Assembly: GCA_032718475.1 (NCBI GenBank)
Contig: JAUCBJ010006769.1
Location: 47,901 to 111,900, forward strand
DNA from: Nemertoderma westbladi
Taxonomy: Eukaryota; Xenacoelomorpha; Nemertodermatida; Nemertodermatidae
Direction: 5' to 3'
Length of the DNA stretch: 64,000 nucleotides
The notes under the pieces are model-generated. The model saw nothing but the letters and a program-made list of their open reading frames with translations, was not told the DNA's origin and made no database searches. Below, one piece after another: positions 40,576 to 54,526 of this stretch (positions within the stretch are counted from its first letter, which is position 1; every line of letters starts with the position of its first letter). Both the position numbers and the translations under genes were made by a program.

Positions 40576-43500
40576 CTATACCATGCCATGTAAATTATGA
40601 CATACAATACTTATAAATGCACTTATAAATACATACTTATAAATGAACCCAATCTCGTATATTAAAACTTTAAACGTTTTACAAATTATTTCAGTTCAAT
40701 ATACATCATCAGTGGTTAATTTACCCGCTGAAATTTGTTGTAACGCCTCGCTAGAATTTGAGTTTCCATTGTCAGCTAGGGTTAGCGCAATAAATATTAT
40801 CTCTTAGCGCTCGTCCGTTACTGAAAGGACAGGGGGACAATAGCTACGTATTCCGTCCAAAGGGCCGCATTGTTATCTGGGGTGGGCCGGGCCACCTAAG
40901 TTACTATTTGCTATCGACTAAGAGGTTATTGCCTCGGTTTCCTGGATGTCTTCAACTCCTGGACGATGGAACGTTATATATTATTGATGGGCTCACATCC
41001 TTAGAATTTCTGATACTCAACCGTACATAGATTTAGTCACAGCCTTAGGAAGAATTAGTATAACAGTACGGGATACTCTCTGTAGTATACTGGGCTGTTT
41101 CTTTCTTGTTCAAACAATTGTCCCTACTATGCATCATTGCACAACAGCGGTTGAACAATCGTTATTGTTAAGTGTTTGTGACATAGACTTATGGCTGCAT
41201 TATCGTGAGTATGATTTAATCTCTCTCTAAAGATTTAATTCCTTGTTCTTTCCTGCGTGTTATATTTTTAATAGAAGACTCCGATTTGTGGTAATCAGAC
41301 ATAACAAAAGGGCTAGATTTAATAAATTAACTATCGCCCCAGCTAAAAACCGTGGGGTTCCTTCCGAAATGCCAAATTAGCTTAGAATTCCAGCGGTGCG
41401 CGGTTTGGTTTTGCCTTACCGGTGGCGCGCGGTTTGGTTTTGCCCTACCCGGCTCAAACAATGGCGCTGAATTCCAATATACCGGTATCGGTATATATAT
41501 ATAGCCCTGCTGTGGTACGAACTGACAGCCTATTATGCTTGCATGTCAACCATATTGTTATATAGAGATTGGCCCCCCTACTGCCCTTCGCAACCTACTG
41601 TTTGCATTGTTTAACCGAACCGCAAAGTATTTTGATCACGGAAGATAATCTTCCTTTTGTAATCCTGTATGGTTGATTTACTGGGAATTTACAGTTGACT
41701 TTATACAGGGTAATTAATTGCGGATATATTAATATTGGCGTATAAAAATTTTTTTTATTTTAATTCTATTCATACAATCATTATCACCAGCACAGAAACG
41801 GACAATAAGTACCAATCCTAGATAAGATTATAGTTAGCTTCACATAAACTACCATGATTATTTAACACATTTGGAAGTATTTTGTTAATTTTAAACTATT
41901 TTATTGATTGAAATTATTCGTTTTGTTTCTCAGTAAACTCAATTATTATTGTAATATCACGCAGCAACCATTCCTTCCAGTGTTTCATACGAAATTTCAA
42001 CGCAGCTGATAAGTTTATAAACGTATAATTACCGGTTTAGTTGTATTCTAATTTATTTCTGGTATGTAGAAATAATGTTATTGTTCCTTATAAGTGTACT
42101 GTAATTAGTTAATATAATAATTAACTGTAAACATATGGAATTACCAACGATAATTCGTTGCACCAATGTGAATCAGCCCAGTTAGTGTTTATTTAGTAAG
42201 ATAAGATTGCCACTCTTATGTCACCGGCTGTAGATAATTTTCATATAGGACTGCCACTCATTATTCCTAGAGTAGCGACACGTGTTATTGAAATTGGGTA
42301 AAGAGTAAAGTAATGTTGCACACAAGTCGGCAGATGTCTGAATTGTTGAATTTGATTGGCATCTCCATGGCTTCGTCTTACGAGTGGTACGCAGAAAGCC
42401 AATTAATACCGCTGTATTGTTGCTCATGAAGTTATCGCCTCCTTTCGTAGAGGAAACTAGAAACGGTCATCTGTTGGTGGGGGGCGAGCCAGGCAGTTAG
42501 CTTTGCCTTATCAGCATATGTATAATTAAAAAATGAGGGCAATAATAAAAAAAAACTGAACGCAATAATAATTTATCCCTCTCCAGGGGAAATTCGACGC
42601 AAATAACAGCTGATTACTCGCAAAAATATAGCTGTAATCTGTTCTATTGTGTTTAGTTTATTGTTTTCCATTCCTCACCAACCGGTACTGTACTTGTTGA
42701 TTCCCAACCCATTCCTCACCAATGGCTTTATCTCGCATTAGCCTCTCTGGGTTTCCTTTGGGCTTGCTTTGCATTAGGATTCGGTTGATTTTGGGCTTAT
42801 AATTATTTTATTTCGTGCCCCGTTTGTTTTGTGTGAAACACAGGATAATTAATTTAGTTGATTAAGAAAACGATTTTTCCTTTAAATATGTTGTATTTAT
42901 TTAAAGAAATAATAATACCGGTACATAAAAATATACGATGCATGTGTTGATTGTTAAAAAAACACATTATTTTATTATTTTAAATTTTTCTCATGTTGAT
43001 GTCTCATATTTTTGCGGCTATATGTTTTTATTGCAATGCCTTTAGCTATCAATTTCTGCAATAAAATAAAATTCCCCTGTAAGAAGACAGAATATAGTCC
43101 TGCACGAATCGGACATAGATGAGACTTGGATTCACCATATTGCTGGTGGCATCCAAGTGAACTCCTGTTATCTGTGCTGACGGTACGCTGTTGTGTCTTT
43201 CTCACCTGTATATATTTAGATAGTTTGAATTCCAAAAACCCAAACTCCAGTATACATAATTTGTTTTTCAAATGGTTCAACATATTCCTCGATTCCGCAG
43301 CTAGTGCCCTAGGGAATTTATTCCCGTGTCACACGACGGGAGTTTGCGCGATTTTCGGTGCGTTTCACCCGTCAATTAAATGATCTTCGGTTTTTAGGCA
43401 CGACTCCGTGGGGCATTGTTAGGGACAGGCGTTAGTGGGATTAGCGAAACGCCTGTCAGTCGATGAGTGATGAATCGTGTGGGTCGTCCGATCTCTGTCT

Positions 43501-46068
43501 AAACATTTCGAGGAGTGCGAAATCTTGGATTCTCTTATCTCGGAGATGACGCCTGGCTCTTGATTTTTGACTTTATTTACTGCCGTTTTTCCATATTTTC
43601 TTCAGTTTTCCAACACGGTTTCCAGTTCATCCATTCTGATTGCTCTCTCAGGCGATTCATCATGCCACTACACTTTGTTTGACAATCTCTTCCAAATAAC
43701 ATTGATGGAGATTTTTCTGAATTATGATGGGAATTGGTCTTTCGCCAAAGTATCATCAGTCTGAAAGTTATCATTTTTGCTCCCTTTATTAGGTATTATT
43801 TACTGGTTTCATTTTGCGGGAGACATATAATCATACAGTACCGGTACACGTTCTGTATGTTATGTTTTTTCCGGAATACACATCACTCACACTGTCACAC
43901 ACATCTCTCTTGTAGCTAAAAGGCACTCGCTCTCCACAATGTACCATAAACTACCACTACCAGAATAAAATAGAACTAACTAAGGAACCAACTCTACATA
44001 CAAACCGGTTGAAAGGAACAGGACAGGCCTAAGGGCTAACCGTCCGCCTAATTTAAATCCCTTATTAATCAATATGACAATGAATGTAGTTAAGCTGCTC
44101 TTAATAGATAATTAATCCGCTAAGCATAATATTATGTTACCATTTCACTTCCCACTGAAGGCCAGGTCGTGTGGCCTGGTGGCTGGTCACCTTCGACCAA
44201 TCATATACAATTACTTAGAAATCGACACATTTCACATCTATTTTCGCTGCTGTTGAATTTGTCAACAGATGGGGTTGTGTGACATTTTAATAGGGACCTG
44301 ATTGTCAGTCCCTATTAAATGTATGTCAGATAATTAGTCTTTGCGGAACTGATTTGTTATTTTTTGATTTGATTATATTAATTTAGTTCCAGTTTAACCT
44401 GTTTCACACCGGGGGTTTCTTGGGTGCCAACTAAGTGACCTCAGCCCCGAGGTTGGGAGACAGCGCGTGTGCCGCCGCCATACCAGTAATTTTGTATCAA
44501 CTTTCAGTCATTATAATTAACGCCAACATCTTTCATTCTGTCCTATAAAAACTATAATATTAAATAGCTCTGACTTCAGTTAGAGTGAGTTGTAAACTGA
44601 TAACCTGTCAATTTAAATATACCGATATTTACATTTAAATTGCACAGTTATAATATTCTTGTTTCTTAATCATTTTGAGTAAACTCAATATCTTCATTGT
44701 GTGTGGGAATTCGATTTTAATTGACTGGGTTCGTAAGGATGAGTCGTGTTTCAGTGACTAGCTGCTTGTTTTTTTCTTTGATTGAGTGAGTGTATGTTGT
44801 CTAGTGCTCGTATCTGTAATGTTCAACAACCACCAATCCATTACTCTACACCTACCGGTACTGAATACTGACAGGGCCAGCACTGTGAGGCAGTTGTCAG
44901 TCAACCTAATTGGCGGTGTCCCGTTGCCATGGTACTACTAGGAAGACCATTCTCGAGACTGGTCTCAACCCCAGAGTCCAGCTTCCTGAGAGTCCGTCAG
45001 ACTGGTGGCTAGGCAACTGAGTTCCGTTGATAAGGAGCTGCGCATAGCGATATCCAACTGTTTGTCTCTATGTTTTGTCGACAAGAGTTGCTGGGATTCT
45101 GACAAGGTATATTTGTTAATCCGGTGGTTAATAAGCCAGTGTTTCTGGTGTAAATGAAACCACTGATACCTCCCACACACAAGTTAATATATTTCACATG
45201 TGAGTTTAAAATGTCTCCAAATACTGTATCCTGTCACTCAACGTGATAAGAAATTAAGGTAAAAGAAGTTAGATAAACTAATATTGGAGATTTAAGTATT
45301 TTTATTGGTTTTTCCTGCTAGTTTTTATTGATGTTGATGGTATTGGTTTGCTTTTAATTCAATTTTTGATTAATATATAAAATGTGTTCTGTTATATTTG
45401 AAATATATTTTCATTGCGATTATAATGCTATCGTGCAAATCGCGTTTCAGAGTTTAGTTAGTTGTTTTAAGGAAATCAATGTCGGTGGTGTTTTCTGCTT
45501 CATTTGGCATCCCAAAAAATCGCGGGTGCGGAATATTTTATTAGCCGCTTGGCTTGATTTAACGGGAACCCTTGTGGAGATCTGTGTAGGCCGGATAACA
45601 TTGGTATCGATTCGATTTGAGTTGCACGACGGAGACGTAGTTCCCCCGGTTCTCAACCAATTCCCTCTTGACCGCCTGGGGAATTCCTAATCCACGGAAA
45701 TTAAAACAAAACATATTACTAACTGGCTGTGTGGCAACTAACTGTACTGCTCCGTTTGCCTAATTAATTCGTCCGAGGTGTGTGTTTTTGGAATGTCCGA
45801 AGAACCTCATTCCATGATTGACTCAAACCTTCAGCACTCAGCCCCTGTTGTTATTTATGGTAATGTAGTCCTTATCGCTACTTTGGTTTGTTTTTCCAAT
45901 TCGAATAATGCAACCTTTATCTTTGGAGTAAGTGTAAAAATATACGAAGCTTTTTTCCCGTGGTATATTGTATTAGTTTTAGGTGCTCGCCTCTGTGTTA
46001 TTGAATATTTCATTGACTTCTTTTTGGGTGATGGTTCCTGTTATATTGTATGTCCTGGTTCGCGTTTA

Positions 46069-47057
46069 GCCTGGTTCACAATTGTGTAGTTGTTACACAC
46101 ACACGTATGTGGGGCGAGCCACGAAGTGAGCGAAGCCTTAGCATATGGGTGCCATTGGCGAGTTGTCTGTCGTCGTCTGTCGTCGTAAATTTTTGATCGC
46201 TAATAACTCGGTTATTCCTTGATAAAATTAAACGAAACTTGGTATGTATGTAGTCCGTCAAAAGTTTAGAAAGAATCTGAAGTTTCGTCAAAAACGAACG
46301 AACGCAACGAGGCACAATATGAGGACGAGTATTGTGTTGAAGACTTCTGACTAACGGCAGACAACTCGTTAATGGTACCCATATGCTAAATGCTTTGCTC
46401 ACTTCGTGCTGCGCGAAGGCCCCACGAACGTGTAGCTACGACACAAAGCCTTGTGTAGCTACACTTGTGTAGTCGTTTTTCTACACGAGGTGTTGTGTAG
46501 TAACTACACAAGGCCTTGTGTATGTGTAATTTTGCAACTACACAAGGGTTGAAATAAATTCAACTTTTTGGAAACTACACAAGGCATATTGAGTGTCTAT
46601 TTAGGTAAATAATCGTCTATCGTGTTCGTGTATGGTATAGATGCACACATTTCTCTGGTTTCTACGCGTCAATTCACTTTCTCAGATTTTCACCTAGCAA
46701 CGATAGTAGGTGGTCGAACTGATCGGGTGACATCCTCATGTACCTGAAGTACATTTCTGGGTCATTTATTCTCAACATGGGCACTAATTTATTAAATTCT
46801 GATAATTCTTTTCGTTTCTGGTAAGCAGGCCGCACCCATCACCTTATTTTCCTTTTTCTCATTAATTTTTTGCTATCATTATACATTTGGTAGCTGTAAT
46901 TACCGCAACAAGATCATCATTATCTGCCATTTCTCGAATATAATTGTAGAATACACAAGACTAAATACACAAAGTTGTGAACATTCACTACACAATACCT
47001 TGTGTAGAATGTGTATTCTACTACACATGTGTAGCTACACAAGATTGTGAACCAGGC
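46069..47057. mobile_element. Non-autonomous TIR element with 4-bp TTTA target duplication, itself interrupted
   Basis: Starts GCCTGGTTCACAA and ends TTGTGAACCAGGC, flanked by TTTA at 46065-46068 and 47058-47061. Inside are many copies of the palindrome CTACACAAGGCCTTGTGTAG and parts of it, on both sides. No transposase frame. A second small TIR element is inserted at 46111-46423. Confidence 0.75.
46111..46423. mobile_element. 313-bp MITE nested in the TIR element
   Basis: The left end GGGGCGAGCC...CACGAAGTGAGCGAAGCCTTAGCATATGGGTGCC matches the reverse complement of the right end over about 60 bp. Fragments of related ends appear at 42480 and 19063, suggesting a dispersed family. Confidence 0.7.
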
Positions 47058-48865
47058 TTTAGGGTCAGGGTTTAGGTTGTTGATGATCATGGTCTTGGTC
47101 AGGTTAAGGTCATTGTGTTTTGGTTACTCCCTATTACTATAAGGATAAGAACGCTGATTAATTGATTGATCACTTGTGTTGTATACAGCACCAATTATTT
47201 TTCTTAATTGCTTAAAATTATGACTTTATCTCCATCTGGTGAGCGTGTTTGTATTTATAAATGAATGAAAGTGTGTTGGATGATTCATAATGAATGTGTG
47301 ATTAATTGCGACAGTTGTTCTCGTGCACCATGCATGCACCGTAAAACCACCATAAAGGAAAGGACTCGTGTCTCAAGTGTTGAGCTATTAAATTCTCTTT
47401 ACGGCAGTATCCTATGTAAATCTATTATTATTGTAATTTTTTCAACTCCTTATGATAACTTTATTGATTTTCAGTCCTGGTATCTTTATAACAGACAATC
47501 CCATCTTCAGTAGCCTCACTTTCCAAGCTCTACAATTCATTAGGCCTACTCTACTCTGTATCTATCCCCAACACACGAAGTGTTGTTATCACCGGTTTAA
47601 TAGGAATATGCTGGTCTCATTATGATGTGAGTCCACTGATGAGGATTGTATATCGAATGGGTTAGGTTTGATAAATATTTAATAAACTTATATCTTATCA
47701 GAATTTCAGAAGGACAATTTATGGAAATATTTATTATAAAATAGATGTGAAGAATTATTTTGATTTATTTCTTAATGTTTCCAAACAATGGACTTATTGT
47801 ATTGTGTCCAGTAAAGAGGGTTGTATTATTTAATTAAGCGTAAAATGTAATGACTCTCCAGTAGGTTAATTTGTTTGAATAGCCCGTGCCAGATAATGCA
47901 TTGCCTTGTTCCGGTTCAGGGAGACACATAGGGTTCATAATAATAGATTTATGTATACCAACTTAGGGAAGATTGCTATGTTGCTACAGCCATGAGTTTC
48001 CAAGAGTTTTTAGTCATTCAAGCTTTTTTCATATAGCATTTACTCAAAATGAATTATTTTTAGCTATACAGATAGATTTGATTGCAAATACTAAAATACT
48101 ACTATACCAATATTTAAATATTGTTATTATTCTAATTATGTTATTGCCTCAAGATTCATAGTTTCCAAAAACGACCGGTTTGTTCCGTAATCATCTTGGT
48201 GAAATTGTTTCTCTCAACAAACCAAAATAAACATTATCACTAGACCTGTGGTATTATAGTTACTGCGGTGGTCTTAATTCAAAAAAAGATCAAACATTCG
48301 CATATCGAATTCATATTTTCACTTTATTTAACCAACCTTACCTTTATTTACTTTTAAGTCCGTTCAACTTTTAATTGTTTATCCCATTTCTATATTATTA
48401 TTCCGGTCTTTATATAGGTCGCCTTCTCCATTTTTAATGCCATTAAATGCCTTTCAACAAATACACGCCTCAGTGGCCCCACAAGTATTCCAAGAGTATT
48501 TAATTGCTCTAACCTGTAAAGTATAAAAACCTACGCCGTCAGGCACAGGTGTCACACGGACACCCTAAACAATGATCATAGCTCAATATATGCACCCCAT
48601 TATAGCTAACCCGGCAGGTTACAGCCTCATATGGGCTTAATCTGATAAAGCTGCATTCCATTGTGTATAGTTTGTGGGTTTGGGTTCTAGCTAGGTGTGT
48701 AATAGGTTGACACGTCCTATACACAATGTCCTTGAATATAGTGTCGTAATTCAGGTACCGGGACCCCCCCCCCCCCCCCCACATTTTGCTACAAACCTTA
48801 ATGAGATTTTTTATTTAAATAATAATTAAATTAAATAATAATTTAATTAGCTATAGTTTCACTAC

Positions 48866-49218
48866 CCTTCTTAGTGGGTGTGCCACAATTTTTATTTTTG
48901 CTTTTATTCTTTAGCTACAAGTGTTTGAAAAAGTGTCTCTAGTTATTCTTCAATCTTATTGATTTGTTGGTAGTATTTGAATTTGGTTGGGAAATAGCGG
49001 AGATATGAGCATTCGAGAGTTGCATGTATTTGCTTCCCCCGCAGGCCATTTTTTATATTTAATAAATACACCATGTTCTAGAACATTCAATATAAGATTG
49101 CTGAATAACTGCAATAGTACGACTAGTCCAATATCGCTGGAGACACCTTTTTCAAACACTTGTAGCTAAAGAGTAAAAGCCAAAATATAAATTCTGACTC
49201 ACCCGAAGTAAAGAGGAT
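48866..49218. mobile_element. ~350-bp MITE with long imperfect TIRs
   Basis: TIRs of about 85 bp. The best-matched part is CTTTAGCTACAAGTGTTTG at 48909 against its complement ending at 49171. The outer parts are about 75-80 percent matched by eye. No target duplication is certain. Confidence 0.6.
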
Positions 49219-51241
49219 GGAATCACGACACTGTATTCCAGGACATTGTGTAATACAATGTAATACTTTTTTTAGTAAATAATAGAGCATGCTATGATGT
49301 TATGTATATAGCAGGTAACTGAAATATTTATACTGGATGAAAAACTTAATAGACTTCAATACACTAACAATGTAAAGTGTAAAACTCAAACATGTAAATT
49401 CACGCTGAAACTTAATGTCGTTTTATTTTGTAACCAAATCCGCAGGCAGAAATATCATCGTGGGTGTTTTATTATCCTAGAGTCCCTGAAACATATCAGG
49501 TGTAAATAATTATCGCTGAAGAAATTGATTTTAATCTTTTAGTGTGAAATTAGTTATCAGCGGGAGGTCCAAAGATATCTACAAAGGGACATTCCATATC
49601 GCCTAGAGTTTAATCAATTCATTGTTCGTTTTAGAAATCGATTTCGATGGTTTTTAATTTTTACACTCGTCATTCTCTCCCAAAACGTGATCAAATACCC
49701 ACGTCACTCACATAGTGTTGCTGGGTGCTCTGGGTGCTGGGTGTGTAGGACTAAGTTCACACGCGACTGACAACTCAACCATGTAATATATCGTGCAAAC
49801 ATATACGCCTATCAAAATCCCGAACCAATTGTTCTCTTGAAATCCAATACATATTATGCAGACAGAAGAGGCCTTGATATTCACACATACAGCCCTGGAA
49901 ACATACATACAAACTGTCGCACTTATTGTTCTATTATACAAGCATTATTAACGCAACCAATCTATCGCAAGTATGCCTTTCTCACAGCATAAGTAATGGG
50001 CCACCGTTGATTGATTACGACTTACCGGCAGCTGGCAGTGTCTGCTATTGCTTTGTCTCTCTCTTGGTTGGTTTTACTACAATAGTTCCGGGGGTATTGC
50101 AATACACCAGGAAATGTCAATCTTCTCCGGGCCTCCTACCAGGGTGTACTGTACCACACAGTGATCAGTATAAGGGCCCCTATTCTATTCATTGTTTGGG
50201 TCGAACTGTCAGTCAATGTGTGTGGTATAGGGCCAGCTGGGTTGTATGGAGTACATACCACTCAAACTCCCATTGTGTATGCCTGCCCTCAATTATTGCG
50301 GACAATTAACCATCTATTTGGGTTTCATTATTAATAGAGCGACTTTATATATATTTATAGGGTGTAGTTATGCTGCTATGAATTTACTGGCAACTACTTT
50401 ACATCCATCCATCCATCCCCAATGCGCTTAAAACGGTTTGGATGGTTCTTTTTCGTTAATTTTCATTAACATCATGGGATTTGCATTTGCAGACATGTTT
50501 TTTTCAAACGTTTGTAATAAAGACAGTGAAAACGAAAATAAATAAATATAACTCACCCCCAAAGAAAATAGCTAGTCAATAGTTCGACTACCTGTTCCAA
50601 ATTTCTTTCGCTTATGAATAAACTTTACTTATGAGTAAAGTTCCCTTAAGTGTATATCGGTGTATATAAAGATTATATCAGTGTATAGTAATTCAATATT
50701 TTTTTTATGTTTACACTTGACTCATACGAGAAAATTAACACGAATTTTTATTCCTACGAATTATTGCGTTTTTTATCGCTTTCCTGTCCCAATGTGTTTG
50801 AAGTAACAATATAAATTCCCTTACTTTTTAGTTAATAAGTTATTTATTAGTCGACTTTGTCATGAATGACATTTTTTCTCTTGAAATCCTTTCCGATCAG
50901 CGGCTCTGTAATATCCTGTACACGTGCTATGCTACCTACCGTAGTACAGCAGTATAGGTCCCTTCGGCTATTTCTTCCCGCCACTGCGTAGACAGCGATG
51001 TTATATTGTCGATAAAATAGTCTTCTATTGTTCGCAACTTTTATTAATATGTAACTACAACATGAACAAAGGAAATGTTGATTCACTGTTCAATTATATT
51101 CCAACAACATTATGCGGCTGTCTGTTATAATATAGTTGTTATATTCCACTAATTCGTATGTTTTAAACTGAAAGTATAATATGTTTCTGTTCTTTTTATT
51201 TTTTTATTTTTATTAAATTGATAATTTCTTTTATTTTGCAG

Positions 51242-51313
51242 AGATTTAAGCGCCAACAGAATTTCCATAGTTACACCAGGAGCTTTCAATGGCCTGGGGA
51301 AACTCAAGAAACT
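51242..51313 (+). CDS. ADGRA: ADGRA-family GPCR, exon 3: leucine-rich repeat 2
   Basis: A 72-nt exon between TTTTGCAG and GTAAGT, coding L-D-L-S-A-N-R-I...G-A-F-N-G-L...K-K-L. Phase 2 on both sides, the same size and junction codon as the neighbouring LRR exons. Confidence 0.85.
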
Positions 51314-54300
51314 GTAAGTTGATAGTTCAATTCTCATTATTGGCGAACTGCGTATATTTTTAATAATACGCTCGCTACGTGCGTTTGTGCGAATATGGTT
51401 GAAGGTTAATACGATGTAGTGAGTATTATGTGAGTAGGGATACAATGTATAGTTGTTTATTACACAGGAAACTTTTTTCAACTTGCAACATTGCCCCAAC
51501 CGGTAGTGTGATGCAAGGTTAAGTACAAATTCGCACTGCAGATGTATATGGGGGGGTATATGGAAGTCATTACTCATGAAATACAGTAAACCTGTTCACA
51601 AGGTCAAGGAATAAATAGCATTACATTTCTCAACCTTTGTATTATATGACACGCATGTTTTTTTGTTTTTTTTTAATGATTTGATCCTGCGCCCCATATC
51701 CGTATTATCTTCCCATATGGACCTGCCACACACATGGTTCTACTATATGTTTGTGAGAGGCAATGTACTTCACACGCCTATTCGTCCCATCTAGCCATCA
51801 GTACACCGCTTCTCTATGGGGGTAACATTATGTTTCTTATCCTATTCTATAGCAGACGGACTCCCATGGGGTCTTATGGTTAATAACACCTCATTTTCAT
51901 TAAATTTTCCAACTTTGGGTAATAAAAACCCTATTTATATAAATAATATATCAGGGAAATATGAAAGCCTTGAACAGAACTTGAACACTGCGAATATATT
52001 GTTGTTATAAGATTAATAATCTCTATATTTTCACTTTCACTCGCCTTTTTTCGTTTCATCTCCATCTTCCATGAATGCGCTATTTATTTAATCTGGGTAG
52101 GTTTTGTATTTAAAGAAACTCAATTTATAAAATGTGCCCTAAACTGCCACAACTTGTTACCAGCGTATTGTTAAGGTTAATTGACTTGGTGGTGTTGTGA
52201 TTAACATTGGTGTAGCTTGGTTACCGATACTAGGTATATGGTTCCACCTTCCTTCCCTCCCTTTCCTTCCTGTACTGTACAGCCCACCCTACTACCTACC
52301 GGTAACACTACAACCTGCTGCTATCTGCTAATTATCAATTCCCAAGCTACTATGCTTGCTACTAATGCTACTATGCATTAGGAACTGGGTGGACACAAGC
52401 CATAATGTGGCGCTCTCTCGTTTCTCCATACAGCGTTACTGTAGTGAGGGCTGGTCCGTTTTATACACAATCATAACATTTTTTTTTAATATTCTAACTG
52501 TGTAGGTTTTTTTTAGAAGATAGTAACGTAAGTGTTAAGATAACATAACATTGAAACTCAAGGTTATATATTTTTACAATATAACAAGTAACAAGTTATT
52601 ATAACTAGACAGGCACTACTGGTGAAGGTAAATTGGGTCCAGTCCACTCCACAGTACAAGAAGGTAGAAGCCGCAGATATACCGATCATACATTCTCATC
52701 CACTGACTTTGCGGATGAATCCTGTTTTCTAAAATGCTATAGGAGATGCACAACTTCAACTGAACAAATCGGAAACGGCTGTTAAAGAGATTGAATATAA
52801 ATGCTACCAAAACCGATTTCATGACATTTATAGTCACGATGTAAGCCATCGATAATAAACAAATAAAGAATATTATTAACGACTTCCAGTACCGCAGTAG
52901 TACCTTGGGTACTGGAATAGATAACTCCATCTAGAATGCTGCTGATATTCTTGTTTTATCTAATTGATTCGCATACTATTCTGAATAAATCCACAACCCT
53001 TTCCATAAATCAACCAGAACTTCAAAGTAACGTTATCCACTAACTACATCCAACCCAATTACTTTTATCTGTCATTAGCAGTTTCCACATATAGGCGCTT
53101 CCTTAAAGATTAACTCGGTACCACCGGAGTTAATTATACCAAATGGATATAATTAGTTGCCGGTTAATTCCCTGGGATCCAACATTCCTTGCCCATGGAA
53201 TCGTAAAGCCCACTTATATCATTTCCCCACACTAAGTAGAGAGAACCATCCCTTTATGCTGCCTCCCAGCTATCATTTATCTCTCCCATCAAATCCCCTC
53301 CATTCCTCGTCAATCTAAATTACTGTCTTTTTCATTTCGCCCCAAAGGCGTAGGAGTATCAGCTACTGGTGTTAAGCCCCCGTTTTAGTACAACCAAAAT
53401 CGAATCTTAACTTACTCTATCTTTGCTACATGTTCGATATCGTATGGTTGGGAGTCTGACCTCTCAGATAAGGTTTAGATTCACAGATTCAGTTAGTACA
53501 GAGTGGAAGGGTTTACTGTGGAAGATCACCAATGGTGGTGAACAGGCTTTCCTTTAGGAAACAGAGTGGACGGGTTTACTGTGGAAGTTCACCCATGGTG
53601 GTGAACATGCAGTCTTTTAGGAAACAGAGTGGAAGGGTTTACTGAGGAAGATCACCCATGGTGGTGAACATGCAGTCTTTTAGGTAACAGAATGGAATGG
53701 TTTACTGTGGAAGATCAGCCATGGTGGTGAACAGGCATTCCTTATAAGGAAACAGAGAGGAAGGGTTTACTCTTTACTGTGGAAGATCACCCATGGTGGT
53801 AAACATGCATTCGTTTAGGAAACAGAGTGGAGTTTACTGTGGAAGATTACTAATGGTGGTGAACAGGCTTTCCTTGACGTAATGAGTCTAAAATGAAAAA
53901 TGATTCTCAAATTATTATATTATGTGTATGTACTATTCACCTCAAATAACATCTGAGATATATTATTCCACGTCACTAATTTCACCTCAAATTATCATTC
54001 AAAGACGAAACCTCCGGCATCCTGTTGGAATAGCTAACCGGTATAATTAATCGCTTAAAGATAATTATTAGCTAATCAGTTTCCCTCCTGTCCCGTTTTG
54101 GTTGCAGTTAAGAATATTTGATCTTTATACTCAAGTCAGTATTTGGTAAAAAAAATATCCTTAGTGTACGAGAAACAGGAAATTAAATTTCAACTTAGTT
54201 CCATTTATTTGTGATAAACGAAATCTCCGTTCGTCGAATCTAATGGTTCAGGTTATAAATCGCATTTCATTACGTATAATAATATCAATTAATGTAGTCG

Positions 54301-54454
54301 ATGCTATCGTCATAATCAAATATTATCTTTAGATTTTTTATTTTACTTACATTAATATTTACATTTCTGATAGAATATTGATAGACTGATATAATGATTT
54401 CATTGTGTCAATTCTAGTCTCTTATTATCGTTTCTAATGTTTTTCTTTACACAG
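51314..54454 (+). other. ADGRA intron 3 (3.1 kb)
   Basis: GTAAGT donor and TACACAG acceptor. Contains a 62-bp minisatellite at 53497-53880. No other gene recognised; the 104-codon minus-strand frame at 52616-52930 has hydrophobic stretches but no family resemblance. Confidence 0.7.
53497..53880 (+). repeat. ~62-bp minisatellite in intron 3
   Basis: Six imperfect units starting at about 53499, 53561, 53624, 53687, 53753 and 53824, each with GTTTACTGTGGAAGATCACC and GGTGGTGAACA. Confidence 0.9.
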
Positions 54455-54526
54455 AGATCTGTCTTACAACCGATTGAGTTCGCTAAGTAACGAGATGTTT
54501 CATGGGCTTATGACGTTGGAAAAACT
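54455..54526 (+). CDS. ADGRA: ADGRA-family GPCR, exon 4: leucine-rich repeat 3
   Basis: A 72-nt exon between TTACACAG and GTAAGT, coding L-D-L-S-Y-N-R-L-S-S-L...M-F-H-G-L...L-E-K-L. Phase 2 on both sides. Confidence 0.85.

Larger units (their letters stand above)
36158..51241 (+). other. ADGRA intron 2 (15.1 kb)
   Basis: Large AT-rich intron without convincing genes on either strand. It contains C-runs (36212, 37779, 48765), a C-rich CCCCACACC-like tract (36232-36305), a (CT)n tract (38407), a 21-bp minisatellite (40236), a duplicated GCGCGGTTTGGTTTTGCC unit (41400 and 41430) and at least three small TIR elements listed separately. Open frames in it are short and without recognisable domains. 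Confidence 0.7.

Noticed and set aside
40183-40607. Frames with repeated L-P-C-M-A-V or T-A-I-Q-G-K
   Set aside because: Produced by the 21-bp minisatellite.
45382-46089. 102- and 103-codon ORFs in intron 2
   Set aside because: No recognisable motif, no neighbouring splice logic, and composition like the surrounding intron.
52616-52930. 104-codon minus-strand ORF with hydrophobic segments
   Set aside because: Hydrophobic frames are common in AT-rich introns; no family resemblance or promoter signal.
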